Positions 7,007 through 16,682 of a DNA stretch of 32,461 bases are shown in pieces. Below the pieces are notes generated by a model that was not told the origin of the DNA, made no database searches, and worked only from the letters and a program-made list of their open reading frames with translations. The stretch lies in contig WYBW01000131.1 of the NCBI GenBank assembly GCA_011525685.1, positions 1 through 32,461 of the forward strand, written 5' to 3'. Positions within the stretch are counted from its first letter, which is position 1. Each line of letters starts with the position of its first letter. The DNA comes from Verrucomicrobiia bacterium (GTDB taxonomy: Bacteria; Verrucomicrobiota; Verrucomicrobiia; Limisphaerales; JADLHS01). The position numbers and the translations under genes were made by a program.

Positions 7007-8329
7007 TCAGCGATCGGAAAGTGAATCCAGCGGCCGGCCGACCAGCAATTCCAGTTGCTGGCGATGCTCCAACGCTTCCCGTCGCGTGGCCAGCAGCGCT
7101 TCCAATGCCTCCAGATATTGGTTCTGCATTTCCAGGTAGGTCGTCACCGGCACGGCGCCGAGACGATAGTGCCGGTCGGCCAGTTCCGCCGCCTCGCGCA
7201 ACTGCGCCTCCGCGCCGGGTTGCCACTTCGCCATCTCGGCCAGTTTGGTTTCAAGCGCCAGCGCCTGATCCGTGACCGCGCGCTCCACCTCGCGCACCAT
7301 CACGCGCAGCGAGGCCTCGGCCTGCTGCTCCCGCGCGGTGGCAGCTTCGACGTTGCCCTGGTTCTGATTCCACAACGGCAACGGCAAACTCAGCCCCAGC
7401 CCGACAATGCGTTCCTCGTCCGCGGCGCGCTCCGAGGAGTAGTAAGGCGACAGCGTGACGCGCGGATAACGCTCGTTCCGGGCCAGCCGCACCTGGAATC
7501 CCTGCTGCGCCAACTCAACCTGTCGCGAGCGGACCTCGAAATTGTTGGTGGCGGCGACGGCGAGCAACCCGGAGAGCGCCGGCAGGTTTGTGGCCACGGC
7601 CAGTTGCCCCGTAAGCCGGATCGGCGCATTCGCCGGCTGGCCGCGCAGTTGATTCAGCTCCAGCAGGGCGGATTGCACCTCGCGCTCGGCTTCGGTCGCG
7701 CGCCGGTTCAACGTGATCGCGCTGGCCTCCACGATGCGCTGCTCCAGCAGCGGCGTGACGCCCGCGGGTTCCCGCTGCACCACGACCTCCAGCAAGGCGC
7801 GATACCGGGCGGCCACCTCCTGGGCCGCGTCCGCCTTTTGCCGCGCCGCCAGCACGGCATGACCCAGCGACCGCGCCCGCGCGGCCAGCGCGGCTTGGAA
7901 CTGTTGCAGCCCCAGCTCGGCGATCTCGATCTGCTGATTGGCGATGGCCTTGCGCAGACTCACGCGGCCCGGCCACTCGAACGGCTGCGCCAGACTCACG
8001 GCCCATGCCGCTCCGTCACCCAGCGTCGAACCGCTGCGGTCCCAAACCTTCTTGCTGCCCAGTTCCGCGGAGATCTCCGGATTCTCCCAACGCGCGGCGG
8101 ACTTCCGTCCAGCCCGCGCCGCGGCGATTTCGGCGCGGTAGAAGTCCAGTTCCGGGTTCGCGTTTTGCACTTCACGCACCAGTTCCTCCACGGAAAGCGG
8201 GGTGCCGGTCGCCAGTCCGGAGTTCGCCGCCTGTGCTTGCGCATCGAGTGGATTGAGGAAAAAGGCAATTGCCGTTGTGACCGGCAGCCATCCAGCCGGC
8301 CGTGATTGGGAGAGAGTCAGGAATCGCAT
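7007..8329 (-). CDS. TolC-family outer-membrane efflux channel (CzcC-like)
   Basis: Outer-membrane partner of the RND pump that follows by 9 nt. The 440-aa product has a signal peptide (MRFLTLSQSR, hydrophobic stretch, AQAQA). It contains two long alanine/glutamate-rich helical repeats, as in OEP proteins, with conserved ENPEISAELG, QPFEWPGR and LGLSLPLPLWNQNQG. The second helical hairpin ends in YLEMQNQYLEALEALL. The start was chosen because the signal peptide begins there; a longer frame to 8491 reads non-signal sequence. Family assignment is secure, exact substrate is not. Confidence 0.92.
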   Translation of the reverse strand: MRFLTLSQSRPAGWLPVTTAIAFFLNPLDAQAQAANSGLATGTPLSVEELVREVQNANPELDFYRAEIAAARAGRKSAARWENPEISAELGSKKVWDRSGSTLGDGAAWAVSLAQPFEWPGRVSLRKAIANQQIEIAELGLQQFQAALAARARSLGHAVLAARQKADAAQEVAARYRALLEVVVQREPAGVTPLLEQRIVEASAITLNRRATEAEREVQSALLELNQLRGQPANAPIRLTGQLAVATNLPALSGLLAVAATNNFEVRSRQVELAQQGFQVRLARNERYPRVTLSPYYSSERAADEERIVGLGLSLPLPLWNQNQGNVEAATAREQQAEASLRVMVREVERAVTDQALALETKLAEMAKWQPGAEAQLREAAELADRHYRLGAVPVTTYLEMQNQYLEALEALLATRREALEHRQQLELLVGRPLDSLSDR

Positions 8330-8560
8330 AAGGAGTTCAGAATGTTGTGGCGATAAATCAATTTGCCGGCGAATGGCCTGGTGGATCCCCGACCTCACGC
8401 CATTTTCCATAAATGCCCCGGAGAATTTCATTTGGAGCGGGCCTTCGCGCGGCGCGGTCATTACTCGCTGCAGCCCGGAGTTGCCCCGCATGCGGCCCTG
8501 ATTCTAGGACGAGCAGATAAGTCCGGCAATCGTGTTCTTGCCAGAAGCTCAAGCAACCGC
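8330..8560. other. Spacer upstream of the efflux/oxidase gene string
   Basis: 231 nt between the pseudopilin stop and the TolC-family start, both on the minus strand. It should hold the promoter of the efflux-cyd string. No convincing promoter boxes, operator palindrome or terminator could be singled out by eye. Confidence 0.4.
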
Positions 8561-9316
8561 TCAACGCGCCAGCAAAGGATGCCACTGATCAATCCGGTCC
8601 TCCGGTTCATAGATGGCCCGAAACTCGCGCGCTTCCGCATGGCCGTCGGCGAAAATGTAATTTGATCTCCGTCCATGACGCCGCTTGGCCACGTCGGTCG
8701 TGTCGGCCGGACTCACCCAGAAATTCGGCATGATGTGGTCGGTGGTGCTGTTGTTCTCGGCAAAGAGAATCGTCACGGACGGGCGCGGCACTTGCACGGT
8801 GCGCCGCCAGGTTTGTGGCTTGCCGACGTAGTCGTCATTGGGGCCGAGTTCAAAATAGACGTTCAAGCCATAGCTGAAACTCCAGAGGGCGGGGCGGCGA
8901 TCCGACGGACAATGGTAAAGACCCTCAAGCAGGTTCGTCCATAGAAGGGTCGTGGAGCCCAACAGGGGCGCCAGGGATCGCTCCCATGGAAGCTGTCCGT
9001 TTGCGAACGCGGAGTGTTGGCTGCGCGGGAATTCGTCGCCGTGATCTTCCGCGTAAAGCCGCACCGCCATTCCGATCTGCCGCATCTGATTCAAGCACTG
9101 CGTCGCCTGCGCGGATTCCTTTCCGCGGGAGAGCGCCGGCAGCAACATGCCCGCCAGCAAAGAAATAATGGCGATGACCACCAGAAGCTCGATCAAGGTG
9201 AAGGCGCGAAGCCGGTGGCACGTTGACCGCCCACGATGTTCCGGCTTGATCAACTTCACCGCGCGGCTGACACGGCTGCCAAAGAGCCGGACGGACGCTG
9301 CAAAGCGGACGAACAT
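8561..9316 (-). CDS. Prepilin-type N-terminal methylation domain protein (H-X9-DG family)
   Basis: 251-aa pseudopilin-like protein. A prepilin cleavage/methylation motif (RAFTLIELLVVIAIISLLAG) lies near residues 38-57, followed by NQMRQIGMAVRLYAEDHGDEFP. The C-terminus has the H-X9-DG signature: a histidine, nine residues, then DG in FADGHAE. Such proteins are exported by type II secretion/type IV pilus machinery and are highly multiplied in Verrucomicrobiota and Planctomycetota; their individual roles are unknown. The start used is the ATG beginning MFVRF. An earlier in-frame ATG at 9508 would translate both hairpin repeats, which is less likely. No other secretion genes are nearby. Confidence 0.85.
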   Translation of the reverse strand: MFVRFAASVRLFGSRVSRAVKLIKPEHRGRSTCHRLRAFTLIELLVVIAIISLLAGMLLPALSRGKESAQATQCLNQMRQIGMAVRLYAEDHGDEFPRSQHSAFANGQLPWERSLAPLLGSTTLLWTNLLEGLYHCPSDRRPALWSFSYGLNVYFELGPNDDYVGKPQTWRRTVQVPRPSVTILFAENNSTTDHIMPNFWVSPADTTDVAKRRHGRRSNYIFADGHAEAREFRAIYEPEDRIDQWHPLLAR

Positions 9317-9320
9317 TCTG

Positions 9321-9450
9321 CCTCTCCCAGCGGGAGAGGGCTGGGGTGAGGGAGACTGCCCCGAGAAAGTGGCAACTCTGGCTGACTCCACCTCGGCTCG
9401 TGAGGCAGCATGTTCTCCCTCACCCTTAATCCCTCTCCCGCTGGGAGAGG
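9321..9450. repeat. Inverted pair of GGGAGAG hairpin elements
   Basis: Two copies face each other. Each has a perfect 8-bp stem CCTCTCCC/GGGAGAGG (9321-9339 and 9432-9450) with a 3-nt loop. The inner flanks GTGAGGGAG (9346-9354) and CTCCCTCAC (9415-9423) also pair, so the 130 nt can fold as one large cruciform. It fills the spacer between the secreted methionine-rich gene and the pseudopilin gene. It may attenuate or protect the transcript; this is inference. Confidence 0.85.
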
Positions 9451-9512
9451 GAGACAGCGGACGGAGGACCACTGAAATTCTCGCCGTGTTTGCGCGAAGT
9501 CTCGTCATGGGC

Positions 9513-10343
9513 CTACGGGAAGTAGCGCATGCGGAAGTATTGCTGGTCGCTGCCGCGGTCGAGCACCACACAGGGCTCGCCGTCCACGACCACCGGCGCG
9601 TTGGTGACCCGCGTCCAGGTTGTGGCATTGGCGGAGGCGGCCGCCTCCAGCACCCAGTTCGTGGTCGTGGCCGGCGGCCAGGCGACGACGATCTTTTGCG
9701 CGATGCTCAACGCGGGTCGTCCGTCCGACACGTTGGTCAAATCGAACACCAGTGGACCGCTGCTCGAGTTGGGCACGGGTTGGCCGGTTGTGGTATCCAG
9801 CAGATAGACCTCAAAGGTCACCGCGAGGGCGTTCGTTCCCGGAGGGGCGGTGATGGCCGGATGAAACATGCTTCCATCCCAATACAGCGCGTTGGTCCCA
9901 CCCTCGGTTCCGAAAATGGGATCAAACGCCTTCGGCACGGAGGCGGCGTAGCGGAAGAACCTCAATTCCGGCGGACCGGACAGTTTGCGAATCCACATTT
10001 GCGTCCCGTCGGGGAGCGGGTCGGTCATCGCCGCCATCACGAAACCGTAGCGCCGGCTGAACGAAGCGCCGCGACGGCTGGGATCCAGCTCGTCAAACCA
10101 CGGGTCGGCCGGATTGAAGCTGTCGGCCGGATTGCTCACCAGCAAGGGCGTGAGCTGCGGAATCTCCGAAGGCATCATCACCTGGATTCTTCCGGCGGCG
10201 GCGTTGTAGGACACCATCGGCATGACCATGCCGCCCTGCATGGGCACGGCGTTCAGCACCGCGGCACGGACCGCTGAAGCTCCGCCCATCACGATGATGG
10301 CGGCAGCGGCAAAACAAACAAATCGAACAGACGAATTCTTCAT
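9513..10343 (-). CDS. Secreted protein of unknown function, methionine-rich N-terminus
   Basis: 276 aa with a clear signal peptide (MKNSSVRFVCFAAAAIIVMGGASAVRA processed near residue 27). The mature N-terminus has clustered methionines (VPMQGGMVMPMVSYN). The last 70 residues (WPPATTTNWVLEA... WTRVTNAPVVVDGEP... QQYFRMR) form a small beta domain commonly found at the C-terminus of secreted Verrucomicrobiota proteins. No catalytic motif was recognised. Its place beside a ZIP transporter, a cysteine-motif membrane protein and an RND pump suggests a metal-linked extracytoplasmic role, but the methionine cluster is the only direct hint. Confidence 0.8.
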   Translation of the reverse strand: MKNSSVRFVCFAAAAIIVMGGASAVRAAVLNAVPMQGGMVMPMVSYNAAAGRIQVMMPSEIPQLTPLLVSNPADSFNPADPWFDELDPSRRGASFSRRYGFVMAAMTDPLPDGTQMWIRKLSGPPELRFFRYAASVPKAFDPIFGTEGGTNALYWDGSMFHPAITAPPGTNALAVTFEVYLLDTTTGQPVPNSSSGPLVFDLTNVSDGRPALSIAQKIVVAWPPATTTNWVLEAAASANATTWTRVTNAPVVVDGEPCVVLDRGSDQQYFRMRYFP

Positions 10344-10492
10344 GGCTATAAATTCTCGGATTCACATTTGGCCGGCAGGCACGCCGCGGGCAGCGTTCAA
10401 GCTCCGAAAGCGACAGCGCTGAACCGACCGGGTTCAAAGACGGTCAGATGTGGAGACTCACCCGAGTCACCACGAGCAACGAGGGCTGGCAG

Positions 10493-10906
10493 TCAGATGA
10501 CCGCGGAGGAACGGGGCGGAGGGGTGGGAGGAGACTCTACAAAATCGGACAACAGTCGTGGCACGAACGCCACCGCGTCCCGGCCTGAATCCGGCGCGGC
10601 GGGCACCACCACGCGGCGCGCGTCGCAGAAAAGCTCGCGCGACTTCTCGCTCTTGAGCAGGGGCGCTTCGCGTTGCTCGCGCTGCGCCTGCTGCCGGCCT
10701 TCGCGCACGCTGAGGCACAGGTTGCAGGGATGTTCACCATCGAACGTCATTGCCACCGCCTGCCCGAGCGATTCGGTTTGGGAAAACTCCGCCAACATGC
10801 GCGCCCAGGCGACCGATTGCAGCGTGAGCCAATGCCCGCCCATCATTACGAACAGGGCGAACAGGCTGGCGGCGACGCCGGTGGCTCTGAGAAGTCGCGA
10901 CTGCAT
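10493..10906 (-). CDS. Small membrane-anchored protein with DGxHPCxLC motif
   Basis: 137 aa. An N-terminal hydrophobic segment (LLRATGVAASLFALFVMMGG) is followed by an extracytoplasmic part containing FDGEHPCNLCLSVREG, a CxxC pair next to a histidine. Similar small proteins accompany metal-efflux genes in this phylum and resemble the DUF2946-type metal-associated proteins; the motif suggests metal binding. The start used is the ATG at 10906; a TTG eight codons upstream is also possible. It lies 36 nt after the ZIP stop and is probably in one operon with it. Confidence 0.7.
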   Translation of the reverse strand: MQSRLLRATGVAASLFALFVMMGGHWLTLQSVAWARMLAEFSQTESLGQAVAMTFDGEHPCNLCLSVREGRQQAQREQREAPLLKSEKSRELFCDARRVVVPAAPDSGRDAVAFVPRLLSDFVESPPTPPPRSSAVI

Positions 10907-10942
10907 TGAACCCCAGCATGAGACAGGCAAACGCGGGCGGAG

Positions 10943-11824
10943 TCAAGGCGCGGCCGAGGTTTGCGCCGCCGGCTCAGGGTGATGGTGCTCCGCCTCGGGC
11001 ACGTGGCCAAAGCGGGCAATCAACACCGCCACGCCCAGGCCCGCCAGCAGGGCCAGCGAGAGCTTGACGCGGTCGTGGGTGTGAAATTGCAACTCCGGCA
11101 GCAGGTCGGCGCAGGCGATGCACAGAAACGTGCCGGCGCAGAACGCCAGCGCCGCGCCCAGCCACACCGGCTCTTCGTGAGCCAGATGCCCGGCCCCGAG
11201 GAAAAACAGCAAGGCTCCCACCGGCGTCACCAGGGCGAAGGCAACGTTCACCGCGCGCCGGGTGCTGCGCCGGGTGTGGCTGGCAATCATCAAGGTGCTG
11301 ATGGCCAGGGCGCCGAAGGGTTTGTGCAGAATGACGGCCAGCGCCGTTCCCAGCCCCAGGGCGCTCGTGTGAGTCTGTGCGCCGGCGGCCACAGCGGCGG
11401 CCAGGGCCAGACCGTCAAAAATCGAGTGGAACGAAAGCCCCAATGCCACACCGATCCAGCTCAGGCCGCGCGCCGACCGTTCGGCCAGGGAATGGGTGTG
11501 GCCGCAGGGTTCCAGCGGACTTCCCTCCTCCACGTCGTGATGATGAAACGGCAGGAAGCGTTGCAGTAGAAACATCGCCACGAATCCGCCCAGCAACCAC
11601 GCCAGAACTCCCTCAGCGCCTTCCGACTGATGCAAGGCGTGTGGCAACATCCCCAGCAGCGCCAGTCCCAGCATCAATCCGCCCACGAAGCTCACCGACA
11701 GTTGCAGGCGGGGATGCGTCAACCGCAGCAGCGTGGGCAGCCAGCCTCCCGCCAGAGAGGCAAGCAACACGGCGATACAATACACCGCAAGCATCACCAT
11801 CGGAGAATCGGCAGGCGAATTCAT
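10943..11824 (-). CDS. ZIP-family metal transporter
   Basis: 293-aa membrane protein with about eight hydrophobic segments. The fourth segment carries the ZIP metal site HSIFDG (H133, D137). The fifth has HKPFGA (H167) where the family usually has a glutamate two residues after the histidine and a second histidine. A histidine-rich cytoplasmic loop (FHHHDVEE, GHTHS) and a histidine-rich tail (EHHHPEP) are typical of zinc ZIPs. Predicted function is uptake of zinc or related divalent cations into the cytoplasm, or a regulated two-way channel. The altered fifth-helix motif makes the metal uncertain. It faces the uvrB locus divergently across 565 nt. Confidence 0.9.
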   Translation of the reverse strand: MNSPADSPMVMLAVYCIAVLLASLAGGWLPTLLRLTHPRLQLSVSFVGGLMLGLALLGMLPHALHQSEGAEGVLAWLLGGFVAMFLLQRFLPFHHHDVEEGSPLEPCGHTHSLAERSARGLSWIGVALGLSFHSIFDGLALAAAVAAGAQTHTSALGLGTALAVILHKPFGALAISTLMIASHTRRSTRRAVNVAFALVTPVGALLFFLGAGHLAHEEPVWLGAALAFCAGTFLCIACADLLPELQFHTHDRVKLSLALLAGLGVAVLIARFGHVPEAEHHHPEPAAQTSAAP

Positions 11825-12389
11825 GGCCGCACCCTATCAAGTCGCGCCCCTCCGCGCGACTCCCAAGATTTACAAGTCCGGCGACAGGTGCCGATGCGCG
11901 GTCGCAGCCAAACGAGATCAATCCCTTCAATTGCATAAGCGATTGAGTGCGAATCCAAAATCCGAGGGCCGAAAGAATTCCGAATACCGAGATTCGAGTG
12001 GCTTGAGTTTCGGAGCAGGCCCTGGCCGTTCGGCTTGCTGTCTTCGGATTTGCTTCGGAGATCGGCATTTCGGGTTTCGGACCTCGGCCAAGATCAAGGG
12101 CTTGCGCTCGACCTTCGAGCCGTCCTGGCCGGCACAGTCCTGCGTCAGTTGATTGCCTTCTGTGAACCGCCGGTTTTTCAGTCGGCTCGCCCGTGAAGCA
12201 TCTCGCCGGAATCCCGCAGCACCGGGCAAGTGTTTTACTCCACGGGGCAAGCGCGACGGTTGGAGAACCGGCGTTACACCCTTGCGGTTCGTAGGCCGTG
12301 AGCCGGCCCGAAAGAGCGGGTGAGAGTGGCGGTGCGTGAGAATAGCCCTGCTTTGACGTTTGCCGCCTCCACTCTTGATCTGCACAGGC
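11825..12389. other. Divergent intergenic region with degenerate repeats
   Basis: 565 nt between the ZIP gene (minus) and the uvrB fragment (plus). No gene is recognised. It must hold the ZIP promoter and the ancestral uvrB promoter. It contains TCCGAAATCC-type degenerate repeats at 11951-12087 and a hairpin, CGGTTGGAGAACCG (12257-12270), followed by GCGTTAC. No clear LexA-like or metal-regulator operator was seen. Confidence 0.6.
11951..12087. repeat. Inverted tracts of degenerate CCGAAATCC-type repeats
   Basis: The left tract (11951-11998) repeats motifs such as AATCCGAGG, CCGAAAG, TTCCGAATACCGAG. The right tract (12041-12087) carries TTCGGATTT, TTCGGAG, TTTCGGGTTTCGGAC, the reverse-complement sense. 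They are separated by about 40 nt. This is a decayed spacer repeat, not a coding region. Confidence 0.5.
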
Positions 12390-12461
12390 ATGTTCAAGCT
12401 TGTCTCCGATTACGCGCCCGCCGGGGATCAGCCGCAAGCGATTGCGAAGCTGACGGAAGGC
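12390..12461 (+). pseudogene. Detached 5' fragment of uvrB (first 24 codons)
   Basis: Encodes MFKLVSDYAPAGDQPQAIAK followed by LTEG, the canonical UvrB N-terminus with a normal ATG. It then diverges from UvrB at 12462. The intact uvrB downstream repeats the same 24 codons, with 22 of 24 residues identical but several synonymous differences. The fragment stays open in frame through the antitoxin to 12887, so a 165-residue UvrB-start/antitoxin fusion could be translated. It marks the left edge of the toxin-antitoxin insertion. Confidence 0.85.
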
Positions 12462-12617
12462 CTTTCTCGGAGGTCGCGGTTTACAGAGGCGGCAAGAGAC
12501 TGGACAGACCGTGTGCCACCCGCCTCTGCGTCCTGTCCTCTCCATGCGAGTCCGCCATGCTCTATGTTTGGATTTCCACTTGCCGCCGGGACCGCGCGTG
12601 CTTACTGTAACCACACG
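12462..12617. other. Left spacer of the toxin-antitoxin cassette
   Basis: 156 nt between the uvrB fragment and the antitoxin ATG. It belongs to the inserted cassette and probably contains the toxin-antitoxin promoter and operator. No strong ribosome site precedes the antitoxin ATG. No transposon end or integrase site was recognised. Confidence 0.4.
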
Positions 12618-12887
12618 ATGAAAACGACCGAGCTCACTGTTACGCGCGTCGGCAACTCGCGGGGTGTGCGGCTCCCGGCGGAAGTGTTGCGCCGCTACCG
12701 CGTAGGGGAGACGCTGATCATGGAGCAGCGGCCTGACGAGATTGTCCTGCGACCGAAACGCACCCGACAGCAGAAGCTCAACTGGGCCGACACCTATCAG
12801 CAAATGGCCCAGACCGAGGAAGACTGGTCCGATTGGGAATCTCTGCCCGAAGGGCTGACCGCCGTGGCCGGCGAGGCCGGGAAATGA
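12618..12887 (+). CDS. MazE/AbrB-type antitoxin
   Basis: 89-aa antitoxin. The N-terminal SpoVT-AbrB DNA-binding fold shows VTRVGNSRGVRLPAEVLRRY and LIMEQRPDEIVLRPKR. An acidic C-terminal tail (QTEEDWSDWESLPEG) would bind and neutralise the toxin. The stop overlaps the toxin start (ATGA), the standard arrangement. It presumably autoregulates the cassette with the toxin. The ATG at 12618 is chosen because homology begins there, although the frame is open back into the uvrB fragment. Confidence 0.9.
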   Translation: MKTTELTVTRVGNSRGVRLPAEVLRRYRVGETLIMEQRPDEIVLRPKRTRQQKLNWADTYQQMAQTEEDWSDWESLPEGLTAVAGEAGK

Positions 12888-13207
12888 AACGCTACGACGT
12901 CTTCGTCGCCCGTCTCGACCCCGTCCAAGGCAGCGAGATGGGCAGGACGCGGCCCGTGGTGATCGTCAGCGATGACCTGCGAAACCAACTTCTCCAGACC
13001 GTGGTGGTCTGCCCGCTCACCAGTCAGTTGCATCCGGCCTGGCGGAGTCGCCTGCAGGTTCGCTGTGCCGGCCGGCCCGCGGAAATCGCCGTGGACCAGA
13101 TTCGAGTCCTCAGCCGCGCCCGTCTCACCCGCAAAATCGCTCACCTCTCGGCCGCCGAAGCCGAGAACCTGCGGCAGTTGATTTCCGAGATGTACGGTGA
13201 GCCGTAA
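12884..13207 (+). CDS. MazF/PemK-type mRNA interferase toxin
   Basis: 107-aa ribosome-independent endoribonuclease of a type II toxin-antitoxin pair. Conserved features are YDVFVARLDPVQGSEMG, the arginine in RTRPVVIVSDD, and VVVCPLTSQ, which supply the catalytic arginine and threonine of the family. The start overlaps the antitoxin stop by 4 nt. Its own stop is in the same frame as uvrB and lies four codons before the uvrB GTG, so uvrB translation may depend on toxin translation. Confidence 0.93.
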   Translation: MKRYDVFVARLDPVQGSEMGRTRPVVIVSDDLRNQLLQTVVVCPLTSQLHPAWRSRLQVRCAGRPAEIAVDQIRVLSRARLTRKIAHLSAAEAENLRQLISEMYGEP

Positions 13208-13219
13208 CCTCGCTTTCCC

Positions 13220-15333
<2,114 letters not shown>

Positions 15334-15337
<4 letters not shown>

Positions 15338-16245
15338 CGGCCAGCCGGATGGGCTTCATCGTCAACCCCGCCGCCGGCGCCGGGCGGGGTCACGCGCGTT
15401 GGGAAGAGTTCAAGCTGCGTTTCCCTCCAAGCAACGTGGAAGAAAAGGTGGTCTTCACCTCGCGACCGGGCGAAGCCATCCGGCTGGCACAGGAACTGGC
15501 CCGGGAATGTGACGTCGTGGTCGCCGTGGGCGGCGATGGGACATTCTTTGAAGTGGCCAGTGGGATTCTTCTCGCCGGTTCGGAGACTGTGCGAATGGGC
15601 CTCGTGCCCTTGGGCACGGGCAACGACACCGCGATTCTGTGTGGCCTCGGCGACACGGCGCTGGCGCGGCAGGCGCTGACCCGCGGCCAAACCCGGGCCT
15701 TCGATGTCATTCGGATTTGCTGCCGCGAGGCGGCGTCGGGCGTTACGCGTTACTCCCTGCTCTATGCCTCCGTCGGCATCATCGGGGAAGTGCTGAAGCA
15801 GGTTACGCCGCGGGTGAAGCGCGTGTTCGGCCGGCGGCTGGCTTATCCGGTCGGAGCTCTGCGGGCGATTTGGAAATACCGCGCGCCCCAAATGCGCGTG
15901 ACCTGTGACGGCCAGAGCTGGGAGAAACGTTTCCTCCTGCTCTGCGCGAGCAACGCCGAGCTTTCGGGCGGTGGAATGCGGCTGGCCCCGGACGCGAAGA
16001 TGGATGACGGTTTGCTGGATGTGAATCTGGCTGAAACGGTCGGCCGCCGGGCGGCGGCGGTGTTGATCTGGCGCATGAGCCGGGGTCGTCGCATCTCGCA
16101 TCCCAAGCTGCGCTACTTCAACGCGCGCACGGTGGCGGTGGAAGCCGACCCGCCGATCGAAGTGCAGGCCGATGGGGAAATCATTGGCCAGACGCCCGCG
16201 CAGTTTGAAGTCATGCCGCGAGCCTTGAGAGTGCTTGTTCCTTGA
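15334..16245 (+). CDS. Diacylglycerol kinase-like lipid kinase (DagK/YegS/BmrU family)
   Basis: 303-aa cytosolic, membrane-associated kinase predicted to phosphorylate diacylglycerol or a related lipid alcohol with ATP. It shows FIVNPAAGAGRG near residue 8, the nucleotide/catalytic loop VGGDGTFFEV (GGDGT 66-70) and PLGTGNDTA (92-100). The second domain carries NAELSGGGMRLAPDAKMDDGLLDV and the terminal VQADGE motif. Length is typical. The ATG overlaps the uvrB stop (ATGA), so it is translationally coupled with uvrB. Confidence 0.92.
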
Positions 16246-16304
16246 CGGCCAGGACCGGTGATCAGTCACAGCGAAACATGCTTGCCTGGGTTTCGATCCC
16301 GCCG

Positions 16305-16446
16305 TCTCCCTCACCCTTACCCTCTCCCGCTGGGAGAGGGAACACCCGGCAACGATTCCAGATCCCATCGAGGCCGTCCGCAAAACCCAGAATTACCGAG
16401 TCTGTTTGGCCGAGGGACGCTTCTCCCTCTCCCAGCGGGAGCGGGG
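16305..16446. repeat. Inverted pair of GGGAGAG hairpin elements
   Basis: The left copy has a perfect 8-bp stem CCTCTCCC (16321-16328) with GGGAGAGG (16332-16339), preceded by CTCCCTCACCCTTAC. The right copy (about 16423-16446) is inverted and imperfect (CTCTCCCAGCGGGAGCGGG). The orientation of the pair is opposite to the one at 9321-9450 but the units are the same. Confidence 0.8.
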
Positions 16447-16499
16447 AATTTCCCGAGCAAAAGCTCGCGCATGGAGTCCTTGAACCGCAGGGGCAGGGC

Positions 16500-16551
16500 G
16501 TAACGCCGGTTTTCCAACCGGCCTCCGCGCCGACTGGAAAGTCGGCGTTAC
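16500..16551. repeat. GTAAC-edged double hairpin
   Basis: Outer ends GTAACGCCG (16500-16508) and CGGCGTTAC (16543-16551) are exact complements. Inside are two independent hairpins, GCCGGTTTTCCAACCGGC (16505-16522) and GCCGACTGGAAAGTCGGC (16529-16546). Their loops are TTCC and GGAA complements of each other while the stems differ. A decayed single unit lies near 12257-12275. Confidence 0.85.
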
Positions 16552-16682
16552 AGGCCGACGGTTCATGGGGACGGAGAAGCTTTCCCACCAGATATTACTT
16601 CTCCATCACTGAGTTTCACCGACGTGCAGAAAAGCACCTTCAGAAGGCTGACAAGGATTGGAACGCAGTTTAATCTCCCGCC

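Larger units (their letters stand above)
16246..16682. other. Repeat-filled intergenic region
   Basis: 437 nt with no recognised gene. It holds an inverted pair of GGGAGAG hairpin elements (16305-16446) and a GTAAC-edged double hairpin (16500-16551). The rest, about 16560-16682, is ordinary sequence that must include the promoter of the FAD-dependent oxidoreductase gene. Confidence 0.7.

Noticed and set aside
9317..9512. N-terminal extension of the pseudopilin through the hairpin pair, from the ATG at 9508
   Set aside because: The extension encodes only repeat-derived residues (SPSPSGRG, SPQPSPAGRG) and puts the prepilin signal over 100 residues from the start, unlike the family.
12360..12887. 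A single 175-residue gene starting before the uvrB fragment
   Set aside because: The first part is UvrB sequence and the last 89 residues are a complete antitoxin. Best read as an orphaned gene start followed by the antitoxin, with a possible fusion noted as a finding.
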